Counted from the stretch's first letter, positions 8,871-18,155 are shown. The stretch: DNA of 64,000 nucleotides from Myxococcus fulvus (GCF_900111765.1 NZ_FOIB01000007.1:248001-312000); one strand, 5' to 3'. Notes: generated by a model from the letters alone, not told the origin. Numbers and translations are program-made.

Positions 8871-9905
8871 TCAGCCCACGCGCCGCAGGAAGTCTCCGAG
8901 TGGCGCGCGCAGGCGCTCGGTCTCCGTCAGGAGCGCGCCATGGTCCCCCGGGCCGGGCAGCTCCACCAGCCGGGCGCTCACGCCCGCGGCGGACAGCAGG
9001 TGGTACGTGTCCCGCACCCGGTTCACCGGCGCGAGCACGTCCGAACTCCCCGCCACCAGCAGCACCCGCGCTCGAATCTGCGCGAAGCAGTCCGCCACGT
9101 CACAGCCCGAGTAGGCCGAGCACAGCGTGGCCCACGACGACGCGTCGAACGACTCGGAGAAGGCGTCCGCCTCCGCGTCCAACGCGAGCCTCGCCGCCTC
9201 GACGTCGGCGAAGCGCTGCGACAGGTACTCGCGGCCGTAGAGCAGCTTCTGGAAGTCCAGCCTCAGCCGCCGCATCGTCTTGCGAGGCTGCGCGTCCGGC
9301 TCGTAGAGGCCCTCGCGGAAGTCCGGGTCCGCGCGCAACAGCTGCCACGCCAGGCCCAGCTTCTCGCGCACGCCCTCCGGCAGCGCGCGCGCCGAGCCGA
9401 TGGCCACCACCGAGTCCGACAGCTCCGGGAACAGCGCCGCCAGCCGCAGCGCCACCTGCGCGCCCAGGCCCACGCCCACCAGCGCGCGCACGTGGTTCAG
9501 CCCCCGGGCTCGCAACAAGGCGGACACCGCGCGCGCCATGTCGAGCACCGTGATGGGAGGCAGGCTCAGGCCCAGTCGCTCGCCCGTCTCCCGGTCCATC
9601 GACGCGTTCGACGTGCTGCCGAACGGACTGCCCAGGAGCCCCGGGACGATGACCGGCATGATGTCCGGGTCCAACGGCAGCCCCGGTCCCACCAGCTCAC
9701 GCGCCCAACCCGAGGGCTGATACGCGGAGTCCTCCGCCGGCCCCACCGCCCGGTGCGAATGCGACAGGTCGTGCAGCAGCACCACCGCTTTGCCGTCGCA
9801 CGGTTCTCCGTACGCCTCCCACGCCACCTGGGGGTTGCGCAGCAGCTCGCCTTCCTCCAGAGGGAGCAGGGAGGTGAACAGGTGGGTGCCGGTGGCCTGG
9901 ATCAC
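8871..9905 (-). CDS. MetX-like alpha/beta hydrolase lacking the catalytic serine
   Basis: The 344-residue product aligns by eye with homoserine O-acetyltransferase-type hydrolases. It has the A-x-E-A-Y-G start, L-V-G-P-G-L-P-L-D, the L-G-S...G-S-T loop, P-P-I-T-V-L-D-M and the final His in G-D-H-G. The nucleophile elbow, normally G-x-S-x-G, reads G-V-G-L-G at residues 144-148. The catalytic Ser is therefore Gly, and the protein is unlikely to be an acyltransferase by the usual mechanism. The start is a GTG at 9905 with no clear ribosome-binding site; other starts are possible. It diverges from the membrane protein gene at 9957 with only 51 bases between. Confidence 0.75.
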   Translation of the reverse strand: MIQATGTHLFTSLLPLEEGELLRNPQVAWEAYGEPCDGKAVVLLHDLSHSHRAVGPAEDSAYQPSGWARELVGPGLPLDPDIMPVIVPGLLGSPFGSTSNASMDRETGERLGLSLPPITVLDMARAVSALLRARGLNHVRALVGVGLGAQVALRLAALFPELSDSVVAIGSARALPEGVREKLGLAWQLLRADPDFREGLYEPDAQPRKTMRRLRLDFQKLLYGREYLSQRFADVEAARLALDAEADAFSESFDASSWATLCSAYSGCDVADCFAQIRARVLLVAGSSDVLAPVNRVRDTYHLLSAAGVSARLVELPGPGDHGALLTETERLRAPLGDFLRRVG

Positions 9906-9956
9906 GTTGGGGAATTTTCATATCACTGCCTGCTCCACCGCACAGGAGACTGCCGC

Positions 9957-10865
9957 TTGAAGCGCTATTTCGGAGTCATTGTCCTCGTCGCTGGTGTGCT
10001 GCTGGGCGCCATCATGAGCTACCGCAGCGCCAGTGCCCGCACCAAGGAGGCGCAGCGCGAGGCAGACGTCCAGCGCATCCGCGCCGACTATCTGGAGCGC
10101 GTGGCCTGGCTCCGGGTCAATCCGGACGAGAACGCATATCGCGAGGAGCTCAAGCCCTTCTTCAAGACGTACTTCGAGCAGGTGGATGACCACCTGAAGG
10201 CGTTCAACGGGAACAAGAACTTCGACGGCTACCTCCAGGAGCTGGAGAAGCGCGCGGAGAAGGACGAGCGCGCCGGGGACCGCAAGGCGTTCTACGACTA
10301 CACGCGCAAGGTGTTCGACAGCCTGCGCGAGGGTCGCTACCGCCCGGTGTGGACGGCCACGGACAAGGGCATGCGCCTGGACGTGGTGTCCTCGGACACC
10401 ATCATGGTGATGGGCAAGCCGCAGATCCGGCTGCAGCTCGCGCTGTGGGGCGCGCAGCGTCAGCTCAAGGACGAGGGCAAGGTCCTCAAGATGATGACCA
10501 GCGCCACGTTCGACACGGTGTGGAAGCTCACCGACGCGAAGGGGAAGCTGTTGGGCGAGATGCGCGGTGGGGATCCGTCGATGAAGATCGACCACCCGGA
10601 GCGCTTCATCGCGGAGTTCCCGCCGCAACTGGTGCTGGGCCACTACGACCTGGACCTGATGCCCAACGAGGTGGCGAAGCTGGACATGACCATCACCGTC
10701 TCGTCGCGCTCGCCCTCGGGCGGGGACGCCACGGCCACGTACGTGTGGAAGCTGGACGTGCCCTCGGAGTGGAAGCTGGGCGCGGGTGAGACCTGGGAGG
10801 GCGCCACGCAGGAGGAGCGTCCCGAGGAGGAGATCGACCCGGCGAAGAAGGCCGCCGCGAACTAG
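9957..10865 (+). CDS. Membrane-anchored protein of unknown function
   Basis: The TTG at 9957 is chosen as start because AGGAG lies 8 bases upstream and the frame before it is non-coding in character, although it stays open for a long way. The 302-residue product has one N-terminal membrane segment (residues 4-21, V-I-V-L-V-A-G-V-L-L-G region). A charged helical stretch follows (about 25-125, possibly coiled coil), then a beta-rich soluble part. It ends in an acidic/Ala tail. It is probably held in the inner membrane with its bulk in the periplasm. No family is recognised. Confidence 0.75.
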   Translation: MKRYFGVIVLVAGVLLGAIMSYRSASARTKEAQREADVQRIRADYLERVAWLRVNPDENAYREELKPFFKTYFEQVDDHLKAFNGNKNFDGYLQELEKRAEKDERAGDRKAFYDYTRKVFDSLREGRYRPVWTATDKGMRLDVVSSDTIMVMGKPQIRLQLALWGAQRQLKDEGKVLKMMTSATFDTVWKLTDAKGKLLGEMRGGDPSMKIDHPERFIAEFPPQLVLGHYDLDLMPNEVAKLDMTITVSSRSPSGGDATATYVWKLDVPSEWKLGAGETWEGATQEERPEEEIDPAKKAAAN

Positions 10866-10882
10866 CGGTGTGCCGGGTGGGG

Positions 10883-10907
10883 GAGGGCGAAGCGGGTGTT
10901 CGCCCTC
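10883..10907. terminator. Hairpin at a convergent junction
   Basis: GAGGGCGAA pairs perfectly with TTCGCCCTC across a 7-base loop. It sits between the stop at 10865 and the minus-strand stop at 10906, so it can serve both strands. There is no T-run. Confidence 0.5.
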
Positions 10908-13104
10908 ACTCCACCACGGTGAAGTGGGAGCCCAGCCGGTACGCGGACAGCGCGCCGGTGTCGTCCAGGAAGTAGAGGTTGAGGCGCACGTCGGCCTGGA
11001 GCGCGACGAGCCCCGCCCCCGCGCGCACCTCGGCCAGCACCTGGCCACCTCGCGGGTCCACCGCGCGCACCCGCTCACCTGGGACGAGCGTCACCCCGCG
11101 AGCGGTGCGTGCCGGCAGCGCGCCGATGAGCGGCTCCCCCGCGGCGCCCACGCGCCAGTCCACGGTGCCCGACGAGGCCACGCGCGCCGCGGCCCCCGAC
11201 GCGCTGGTCACCACCACCGCGCGAGGCAGCGGCGAGAGCGCGTACGGCCCCGGCCCCAGGTTCAGCGGCCGCTCCCACACGCGCTGGCCCTTGGCGTCCA
11301 GGCACAGGAGCATGCCCTCGCGCTCGCGCTCCCCGGCGATGAAGACGCGCGAGCCCACCGGGAGCGGCGCCGACGGGTGGGTGAGGTCCGGCTCGTGCGT
11401 CCACGCCGCCTCGCCCGTGTGCGCGTCCGCGAGCAGCAGGGCCCAGTGCGAGCCCCGGCCGAGCAGCGCGAGGAAGCGACGGCCCCACGGTACCGGCGCG
11501 CCATGGAAGGGCAGGGGCGCGCGCATCCGGTAGCGCACCTGTCCATCCTCCAGGTCGAGTCCGTAGACGTAGCCGGAGTCCGTGGTGACGAGGGCGCGGT
11601 GGCCCTGCGTCGTCAGCCAGCTGCGCTGCGTGCGCGGAGGGGCCAGTCGCCACACCTCGCGCCCGGTGGCCTCCGCGAAGGCCACCACGGTGCGGTCCTC
11701 CGACAGCGTGAGCAGCAGCCCGTCCTTGCGCAGCAGCAGCGGCCCCAGGGGGATGCCGTCGTGGTCGTGCAGCCAGCGCGCGCCCGCGCCCCGGCCCGTG
11801 AAGCCGTACACGCGGGAGAGGTCCGCCGCCACCGCGTGGCCATCCGCCGAGGCCGCCACGCCCAGCGCCGCGGCGCGACGCCACAGCCGCGTCCCGTCCT
11901 TGCGCGAGAAGGCCACCGCCGCTTGAGGCGAGCAGCACACCGGTCCGTGACGTCCGAGCAGCAGCCGCGACTCCTCCGCCTCCTCGAGCCCGCGCTGCTC
12001 CCACAGCCGCTCGAAGCGCAGCCGCCGCAGCCGGCCGGGGACCTTGAGCGGCTTGGACGCGCTCTCCGTCGTCCGGGTGCGCTTCTCCCGCGCCGCGCCG
12101 GACTGCTCGGGGGGCTCCACGGGGCCGCGCAGGTGGGACAGGCCCTCGCGGCAGCGCTCCGCCAGCTCCACCAGGTAGGGGTTGCCCACCTGCGTCCGGT
12201 CCTCCTCCGCGAAGGTGGCCGCGAGCGCCTCGCCCAGGTGGAAGAGGCTGGCCGCGAGCTGCATGCCGGTGAGCGGGAAGGGCACGCCCGCGCGGCCCAC
12301 CCGGGCCTTGCCGGTCTCCAGCTCGAGCAGCAGCGGGGAGCGGGTGCCCGCGGGCTCCAGCTGGAACCGGGGCTCCTTGAGCTCCACCGCCCGCGCCAGC
12401 TCCACCGCCTGGCGCGACAGCTCCAGCACCGTGAGGAACGGCGGCGCCTGGACCTTCCAGGCCTCCGGCTTGCCGGGCAGGGCGAGCCACACCTCGCCCG
12501 GGCCCAGCAGGGGGGCCAGCGTCCCGGACGGGCTCCTCCTGCCCCCGGCGCGACTGCCCCGGGCGCCGGCGTCCCGCAGCTCGAAGCCGAAGCCGGGTGG
12601 CTCGGGCGGCTCGACACGCTTCACCGAGGGGCGGGCGGGCTCCTCATCCGGGGGCCGCGAAGGTCTCGCGAGCTGCTTGAGCGGCTCCGCCAGCGCCTGG
12701 GCCAGGGGGCCGGAGACGCTCTTGGGGGCCACCTGGGTGACCTCCGCCAGGAAGCGCGCGCCGGTGGCCTTCACGGCCTCGGTCAGCTCCTCGGCGTCCA
12801 CCCTCACGGGGGGGCGCATCAGCCGGGCGGGGCGGGCCAGGCTCACCACGAGCAGCTCCACCTCGGCGCCCACCCGCCTCAGGACCAGCTCCAGGTGGGC
12901 CTCCGCCAGGGAGACCTGGGCCAGGGGCCGGCCTCCCGTGCGAAGAGAGGCCACTGCGCGCACCAAAGCGGGCACCACTTCTGCTAAGGACTCCTCCACC
13001 GCTCCGGACAGCAGGTCCACGCCGTCCAGTTCCAGTGCGATGGAATCCAGCGGGGAGGCCGATGGTTCGCGTTTCCAACGCTGTCCGATGCGTATGCGGG
13101 TCAT
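10906..13104 (-). CDS. Beta-propeller (PQQ-like repeat) protein
   Basis: The 732-residue product has two parts. The N-terminal 370 residues are Ala/Leu/Arg-rich with a Pro-rich linker near 170-210. The C-terminal 360 residues contain repeated blades with patterns such as G-T-R-L-W-R, G-R-E-V-W-R-L, G-E-A-A-W-T-H and G-Q-R-V-W-E-R, typical of PQQ-like (BamB or quinoprotein-type) propellers. Such propellers usually bind proteins rather than PQQ. No signal peptide is visible, suggesting a cytoplasmic scaffold. It diverges from the HARE-HTH gene with 98 bases between. Confidence 0.75.
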   Translation of the reverse strand: MTRIRIGQRWKREPSASPLDSIALELDGVDLLSGAVEESLAEVVPALVRAVASLRTGGRPLAQVSLAEAHLELVLRRVGAEVELLVVSLARPARLMRPPVRVDAEELTEAVKATGARFLAEVTQVAPKSVSGPLAQALAEPLKQLARPSRPPDEEPARPSVKRVEPPEPPGFGFELRDAGARGSRAGGRRSPSGTLAPLLGPGEVWLALPGKPEAWKVQAPPFLTVLELSRQAVELARAVELKEPRFQLEPAGTRSPLLLELETGKARVGRAGVPFPLTGMQLAASLFHLGEALAATFAEEDRTQVGNPYLVELAERCREGLSHLRGPVEPPEQSGAAREKRTRTTESASKPLKVPGRLRRLRFERLWEQRGLEEAEESRLLLGRHGPVCCSPQAAVAFSRKDGTRLWRRAAALGVAASADGHAVAADLSRVYGFTGRGAGARWLHDHDGIPLGPLLLRKDGLLLTLSEDRTVVAFAEATGREVWRLAPPRTQRSWLTTQGHRALVTTDSGYVYGLDLEDGQVRYRMRAPLPFHGAPVPWGRRFLALLGRGSHWALLLADAHTGEAAWTHEPDLTHPSAPLPVGSRVFIAGEREREGMLLCLDAKGQRVWERPLNLGPGPYALSPLPRAVVVTSASGAAARVASSGTVDWRVGAAGEPLIGALPARTARGVTLVPGERVRAVDPRGGQVLAEVRAGAGLVALQADVRLNLYFLDDTGALSAYRLGSHFTVVE

Positions 13105-13114
13105 CTTCCGTTCG

Positions 13115-13144
13115 TTGACAAGCCAGTTTAGCGATGGCTAGCAT
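13115..13144 (+). promoter_or_regulatory. Sigma-70-type promoter of the HARE-HTH gene
   Basis: A perfect TTGACA at 13115-13120 is followed after 18 bases by TAGCAT (4 of 6 to consensus) at 13139-13144. The predicted leader of about 50 bases before the ATG at 13203 includes an AT-rich patch and the string TTGGGGAAT at 13189-13197. Confidence 0.55.
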
Positions 13145-13202
13145 CCGCCGCCCATACGGACCTACATTTTTGTAACCGTTCGGAATTCTTGGGGAATACT
13201 CG

Positions 13203-15377
13203 ATGACATTTTACGAGGCCGCGCTCCGCATCCTGGAGAGCGAAGGACGTCCCCTCCACTTCCTTGAAATCACCGAGAAGTCCATCCAACAAAGCCTGCT
13301 CTCCCACGTCGGCAAGACGCCCGAGGTGACGATGCTCTCGCGCCTGGCCGCCATGGCGCGTCGCACGAGGGATCGCAAGGTGATTGTGACGGCGAAGGAC
13401 ACCTTCGCCCTGGTGGATTGGTCGATTCCCGAGGACGTGGAGGCGCTGGCGCAGACAGGCGTAATCGAGCCGAATCCGGAAGAGGACCTGCCGCCGCTCA
13501 GGCCGGCGGAGCGCCATCCGGAGCCGCGCACGGACAACGTGCGAGCGGCGGGCCGGGGCAGTGAGCGCAAGCGCCGCCGGGACGAGGACGAGGAGCGGGG
13601 TGGAAAGCGCAAGCGCTTCCCGCCGCTGCCGGAGGTGGTGTTCGAAATCCTCAGCGACGCCGAGGGTGGGCTGCGCACCGAGGCCATCATCGAGCGCGCC
13701 CGGAGCAAGGAGCTGTGCGCCGAGGACCTCACGGTGGAGGCGGTGCTCACGGCGCTCTTGGAGGACAACCAGCGCCGCATCGACGCGGGTCGCCGGCCGC
13801 AGTACGCGTTCAACAAGGACTCCGGCGAGGTGACGCTGGAGCGCGCGGGTTCGCCGAGCGAGGCGCCGTCGCTGGAGCTCCAGGCCGCGTTCGCGCAGGC
13901 GCTGGGGATTCCGCTGGAGGCGGGCCGGCCGGTGCTGGCGCGCTCCTCGGCCGCGGCCGTCGCGGGCGAGCCGGTGGTGGACGCGGCGCTGCTCACCACG
14001 CTGCGCACGTCGCTCAAGGACGCGCGCCGCGCGGTGGCGCGAGGGCTGCGCAAGCGCCTGGGCGACGCGGACGTGGGCACGTTCGAGAAGTCCGTCGTGA
14101 AGATGATGCACGGGCTGGGCTTCCGCGAGCTGAAGGTGGCCAAGCGGTCCAAGGAAGGCCCCCTGCTCACGGCGCGCAAGCGCGAGGGCAGCGTGGAGCT
14201 GCGCTACGCGGTGCGGATGCTCAAGGGCACGCCCGGCATCGACCGCAAGTGCGTGCAGGAGCTGCGGCGCGACCTGAGCCACTACTCGGCGCAGGTGGGC
14301 CTGCTGGTGAGCGCGGGAGACGTGCGGGGAGATGCGCGCACCGAGGCGCAGGCCAGCGGCTCGCTGGTGATGCTGTGGTGCGGCGACGCGCTGGGTGAGA
14401 AGTTCCTGGAGGCCGAGACGGCCGTCACCGTCACCCGGGTGGAGCTGTACGAGATCGACGAGCGCTTCTTCGAGGCCGCGAAGCTGGACGCCGAGGAGGC
14501 CCAGAAGCGCCGCGAGGAGCGTCAGCGCGAGAAGCAGTCCCGCGAGGACGAGTCTCCGGAGGTCGCCGCGTCGTCGGAGCGCCCGCGCGAGAAGCGTCGC
14601 CGCGAGCGGGGCGAGAAGCGCGCGTCCGCTGCGTCCTCGTCCGACGAGGTCGAGGTCTCCTCCGAGGGCGGCGAGGCTCGCGTCCAGGGTGACGTCGCCG
14701 TCGAGGCCGCTCCCGCCGTGTCCGCGCCCGCGCCCCAGAACACGGGCTCCGAGGACGAGGAGGGCGAGGACGACGACGAGGGTGATGACGACGACCTGGA
14801 GGCCGCGAGCGCCTTCGTGGGAGCCCGTCCGGAGGGCGCCGACGCCAATGGCGAGCCCGGCCAGGGCGACCGCAAGCGCCGCCGCCGTCGCCGCCGTGGA
14901 CGTCGGGGTCGTGGGAACCGGGGCGCCGAGGCTGGCGCCACTCCGGCGGGAGGCACGCCCGCGGAAGGCGCGAACGGCGCCGCTCCCGAGGGCGAGGCCG
15001 CGAGCGCGCCCCAGGCGGAGAGCACTGCCGCTCCCGAGGGTGAGGCGAGCATCGCCGCGCCCCAGACCCAGGCGGAGGGCACTGCCGCTCCCGAGGGTGA
15101 GGCGAGCATCGCGAAGCCCCAGGACGCGGCCGCCGCGCCCGAGGTCGGCGTGAGCGAGGCCACCGCTCCGAGCCCGGAGGCTGTCCCCGTGGCGGGTTCC
15201 CTGGCCGAGGCGCTGGAGGCCAGCACCCGGACCGAGGGCGTCACCGAGCCCGAGGCGCCGGTCAGCGAGGCGCAGGCCTCCATTCCGTCCGTGTCCGGGC
15301 CGGAAGCGGAGTCGCACGAGGTGCGAGAGGATGCGCACCGTCCCGCGAAGAGCCCGTCCGAAGGGGGAGAGGGCTGA
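13203..15377 (+). CDS. HARE-HTH / Mrr-like nuclease-fold protein with basic tail
   Basis: The 724-residue product starts with a HARE-HTH winged-helix domain (residues 1-60, the fold also seen in the RpoE delta subunit). A second HTH-like unit follows near 140-215 (L-P-E-V-V-F-E-I-L). Residues of about 260-410 look like an Mrr-type restriction endonuclease fold (F-E-K-S-V-V-K-M-M-H-G-L-G-F), but the usual D-x-n-E/Q-x-K catalytic residues are not clear, so it may be a non-catalytic binder. The last 300 residues are low complexity: a Lys/Arg/Glu-rich helix, an acidic run, an Arg-rich block (about 558-573) and Ala/Pro/Glu repeats. It should bind nucleic acid and is soluble. The clear promoter upstream suggests it is well transcribed. 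Confidence 0.8.
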   Translation: MTFYEAALRILESEGRPLHFLEITEKSIQQSLLSHVGKTPEVTMLSRLAAMARRTRDRKVIVTAKDTFALVDWSIPEDVEALAQTGVIEPNPEEDLPPLRPAERHPEPRTDNVRAAGRGSERKRRRDEDEERGGKRKRFPPLPEVVFEILSDAEGGLRTEAIIERARSKELCAEDLTVEAVLTALLEDNQRRIDAGRRPQYAFNKDSGEVTLERAGSPSEAPSLELQAAFAQALGIPLEAGRPVLARSSAAAVAGEPVVDAALLTTLRTSLKDARRAVARGLRKRLGDADVGTFEKSVVKMMHGLGFRELKVAKRSKEGPLLTARKREGSVELRYAVRMLKGTPGIDRKCVQELRRDLSHYSAQVGLLVSAGDVRGDARTEAQASGSLVMLWCGDALGEKFLEAETAVTVTRVELYEIDERFFEAAKLDAEEAQKRREERQREKQSREDESPEVAASSERPREKRRRERGEKRASAASSSDEVEVSSEGGEARVQGDVAVEAAPAVSAPAPQNTGSEDEEGEDDDEGDDDDLEAASAFVGARPEGADANGEPGQGDRKRRRRRRRGRRGRGNRGAEAGATPAGGTPAEGANGAAPEGEAASAPQAESTAAPEGEASIAAPQTQAEGTAAPEGEASIAKPQDAAAAPEVGVSEATAPSPEAVPVAGSLAEALEASTRTEGVTEPEAPVSEAQASIPSVSGPEAESHEVREDAHRPAKSPSEGGEG
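15012..15123 (+). repeat. 57-base tandem repeat inside the HARE-HTH gene
   Basis: Two nearly identical 57-base units (19 codons) start at 15012 and 15069 and encode an Ala/Pro/Glu/Gly-rich segment. A partial, more diverged unit precedes them. The period is a multiple of three, so copy changes would keep frame. Confidence 0.8.
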
Positions 15378-15444
15378 CACCGACGGGCGCGGAGGGTGGG
15401 AATGGCCGGCACGGGCTCGCTCCGGGTGTTAGCCTGAGGGGGCG

Positions 15445-16359
15445 ATGAAGCCGGCCCTGATTCTCGCCTTCTGCGCCGTCCTCCTCGGCGCCTGCCGCTC
15501 GCAGGCGCCGCGCTACCCCGTCTCTCCGGTGGATGTCTCCGGCGCGACGGTGAAGGACAACGCCCTCCTGGGCCTGGCGCCCGAGGGCGTGGCGACGTTG
15601 TTCACCCAGTCCCTGAAGTCCTCCGGCCGCTTCGAGCTGAAGGGCGACGAGGCGACGAAGGACGTCCGGCCCTGGCGCCTGACGTTGGACGTGCCCTTCA
15701 CGCGCGAGGTCCTGAAGGACGGGGATCCGCGCAGCTTCGCCGAGGTGGGCGCCAACCTGGTGTTGGAGCGCTTCGGTGGGGAGCTGCCCCAGCACTACGA
15801 GGTGGTGGGGCTGGGGGAGGCGCCGGTGATGGAGGACTCGCCCGCGGGCCGGCAGGCCGCCATGCGCGCCGCGCTGGACGCGGTGCTCAAGCAGGTGACG
15901 GACTCCGCGGTGATGCAGCTCAACGCGCTGGAGCGCTCGGACGACGTGCTGGTGCAGGAGCTGCGCGCGGACGATGCGCGGCTGCGCGAGTTCGCGCTGC
16001 GCACGCTGGCCGAGCGCCAGCACCCCGCCGCGGCGCCGCTGCTCATCGAGCGGCTCAAGGAGTCCTCGGACGGGGACGTGCTGCGCAAGACGATTGGCGC
16101 GCTGGTGGAGATGAAGGCGCGCGTGGCGGTGCCGGCGCTCATCGACCTGGCGCGCGGCAAGGACAACGGCTTCGTGCAGGAGCTCGTCTTCGCGGTGGGC
16201 GAGATTGGTGGCCCCGAGGCGGAGGCGTACCTGTATACGGTGGCCCAGGGGCATGACGCGCCCGCCGTGCAGGCCGCGGCGCAGCAGGCCCTGGAGACGC
16301 TCTACGCTTCACGCAAGCACATCACCGCGGAGGCGCGTGGCCGGGACCACGCGGACTGA
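15445..16359 (+). CDS. HEAT-repeat lipoprotein
   Basis: The 304-residue product has a lipoprotein signal with lipobox L-L-G-A-C (Cys17). Residues 40-140 form a soluble domain of unknown type. Residues of about 170-295 hold HEAT/PBS-type helical repeats (L-R-E-F-A-L-R-T-L-A-E-R, then A-V-P-A-L-I-D-L-A-R). It is likely periplasm-facing and a protein-binding scaffold. It precedes another lipoprotein gene by 7 bases, so the two probably form an operon. Confidence 0.8.
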   Translation: MKPALILAFCAVLLGACRSQAPRYPVSPVDVSGATVKDNALLGLAPEGVATLFTQSLKSSGRFELKGDEATKDVRPWRLTLDVPFTREVLKDGDPRSFAEVGANLVLERFGGELPQHYEVVGLGEAPVMEDSPAGRQAAMRAALDAVLKQVTDSAVMQLNALERSDDVLVQELRADDARLREFALRTLAERQHPAAAPLLIERLKESSDGDVLRKTIGALVEMKARVAVPALIDLARGKDNGFVQELVFAVGEIGGPEAEAYLYTVAQGHDAPAVQAAAQQALETLYASRKHITAEARGRDHAD

Positions 16360-16366
16360 CATCGAG

Positions 16367-16990
16367 ATGAACCGTTCGTTCGGAGTGGGCGTCGCCGCCC
16401 TGCTGGCCACGATGATGCTGGGGAGCGGCTGCTCCAAGCGCGTGGAGTCGGAGTCGCAGACGTCGGCCGTGGCCGGGAGCGTGGCGGACTACTACCCGCT
16501 CGCGGTGGGCAACAGCTGGACGTATCGGCAGAACGGCCGCGCCGACAAGCTCGTCACCGTGGAGATCCTCAAGCAGGAGGAGGGCTTCTTCCACGACAAC
16601 CAGGGCGGCCAGCTCGCCGTGGATGCCTACGGGCTGAGGGACCCCAAGCGCTACCTGCTGCGGGGCCCGCTGGAGACAGGCCACGCGTGGACGAACGTGG
16701 TGTCGGTGTCTTCCACCGAGCGCTATCGCATCATCCAGGCGGGCAGCGCGTGTGACACCCCCGCGGGCACCTTCCCGTCCTGCGTGCAGGTGGAGGGACG
16801 CAACCGGGTGGATGCCCAGGCCACGCTCGTCAACGCGATGACGTTCGCCCCGGGCGTCGGCATGGTGCGCATGGAGATCTTCCTGGAGACGGCGAGCCAG
16901 CAGCGCATCCCCCAGACGCACCTGGAGCTCACCGCCTACGAGGTGGGTGGGAGTCGTGCCCCCGGGGCGAGCACCCCACCGGCCGGCTGA
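16367..16990 (+). CDS. Lipoprotein of unknown function
   Basis: The 207-residue product has a signal with lipobox L-G-S-G-C (Cys22). The ATG at 16367 is chosen because it begins the signal peptide; the longer frame upstream overlaps the previous gene. The mature part begins with Y-Y-P-L-A-V-G-N-S-W-T-Y, a motif that opens many secreted beta-rich domains of unknown function in myxobacteria and other bacteria. It is probably cotranscribed with the HEAT-repeat lipoprotein. Confidence 0.8.
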   Translation: MNRSFGVGVAALLATMMLGSGCSKRVESESQTSAVAGSVADYYPLAVGNSWTYRQNGRADKLVTVEILKQEEGFFHDNQGGQLAVDAYGLRDPKRYLLRGPLETGHAWTNVVSVSSTERYRIIQAGSACDTPAGTFPSCVQVEGRNRVDAQATLVNAMTFAPGVGMVRMEIFLETASQQRIPQTHLELTAYEVGGSRAPGASTPPAG

Positions 16991-17092
16991 GGGCTGGGAC
17001 GCAGGGCGAGGAGGGGCCTCGGAGGGCTCCGGCCCGGCGAGTTGAAAGCCCGGCCGCCGCTCCGTACCCTTGCGCTCTCGTGAGGTGTCGCC

Positions 17093-18124
17093 GTGGCCCT
17101 GGAATCGACCGAGCAGACGCAGGAGGAACTCATCCTCGGGTTCCTCTCCGAGAGTGGTGAGGACTACACCTCCGGGGAGGCCCTGTCGGGCAAGCTGGGG
17201 CTGTCCCGCACGGCGGTCTGGAAGCGGGTGGAGGCCCTGCGCACCAAGGGCTACCGCATCGAGGCCATCCCCGCCCGGGGCTACCGGCTGGTGGAGGTCC
17301 CGGACCGCCTCACCTCGTTGGAGGTGGCGCCGCTCCTGGAGACCCATGACCTGGGCCGGACCATCCACCACCACGCGGTGCTGGGCTCCACCAACGAGGT
17401 GGCCTTCCGGCTGGCGCAGGACGGCGCCGAGCACGGCGAGGTGGTGGTGGCCGAGCAGCAGACCTCCGGCAAGGGCCGTCGGGGTCGCGCCTGGGTGTCG
17501 CCGCCGGGGCTGAACCTGTACTTCTCCGCCATCCTCCGCCCGGAGCTGCCGCCCCAGCGCGCGCCGGAGCTGACGCTGGTGGCCGCCGTCGCGCTGGCGG
17601 AGACGCTGCGCGAGTGCGGGGTGGACGCGGCCATCAAGTGGCCCAACGACGTGCACCTCGATGGCCGCAAGGTGGCGGGCATCCTCACGGAGCTGTCGGC
17701 CGAGCCGGAGCGGGTGCACTTCGTCATCGTCGGGGTGGGGGTCAACCTCAACTGCCAGGACGAGCACTTCCCCGAGGAGCTGCGCGGGGTGGCCACGTCG
17801 CTGTCGCTGGCCCGGGGCGAGAAGGTGCACCGCGCCCGGTTCGCCGCCTCCCTGTGGACGCGCATGGAGGAGTGGCTGGACTTGTACCTGGAGACGGGCT
17901 TCGACGCGGTGCGCACCCGGTGGAAGGAGCTGTCGTCCACCCTGGGGCAGGACGTGCTGGTGCGCACGGACCGCAGCGAGCTGCGGGGCCTGGCGGAGGA
18001 CATCGACCCGTCCGGCGCGTTGCTGGTGCGCACGGAGGGCGGACAGCTGGAGCGCGTGCTGGCCGGAGACGTGGAGCAGCTTCGCCCCAGGCAGTCGCCG
18101 CGCTCCCGCCAGACGCCCCGCTGA
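17093..18124 (+). CDS. birA: Biotin--[acetyl-CoA-carboxylase] ligase with N-terminal HTH (BirA)
   Basis: The 343-residue enzyme joins biotin to biotin-dependent carboxylases by way of biotinyl-AMP. An N-terminal winged helix (about residues 10-65, with T-A-V-W-K-R-V-E-A-L and G-Y-R-I-E) suggests it also represses biotin genes. The ligase core shows S-T-N-E, the adenylate loop around G-K-G-R-R-G-R-A-W, K-W-P-N-D-V and G-V-G-V-N-L-N. The C-terminal cap domain is present. The start is a GTG at 17093. coaX follows after 31 bases, a cofactor-gene pairing seen in other bacteria. Confidence 0.93.
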   Translation: MALESTEQTQEELILGFLSESGEDYTSGEALSGKLGLSRTAVWKRVEALRTKGYRIEAIPARGYRLVEVPDRLTSLEVAPLLETHDLGRTIHHHAVLGSTNEVAFRLAQDGAEHGEVVVAEQQTSGKGRRGRAWVSPPGLNLYFSAILRPELPPQRAPELTLVAAVALAETLRECGVDAAIKWPNDVHLDGRKVAGILTELSAEPERVHFVIVGVGVNLNCQDEHFPEELRGVATSLSLARGEKVHRARFAASLWTRMEEWLDLYLETGFDAVRTRWKELSSTLGQDVLVRTDRSELRGLAEDIDPSGALLVRTEGGQLERVLAGDVEQLRPRQSPRSRQTPR

Positions 18125-18155
18125 GCGACGCCTTCGGAGTAGAGTGCGCGGGGTG

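Noticed and set aside
13128..15380. Long antisense frame opposite the HARE-HTH gene
   Set aside because: High-GC codon bias gives long open frames on the other strand; the plus-strand frame has recognisable domains, a promoter and a start signal.
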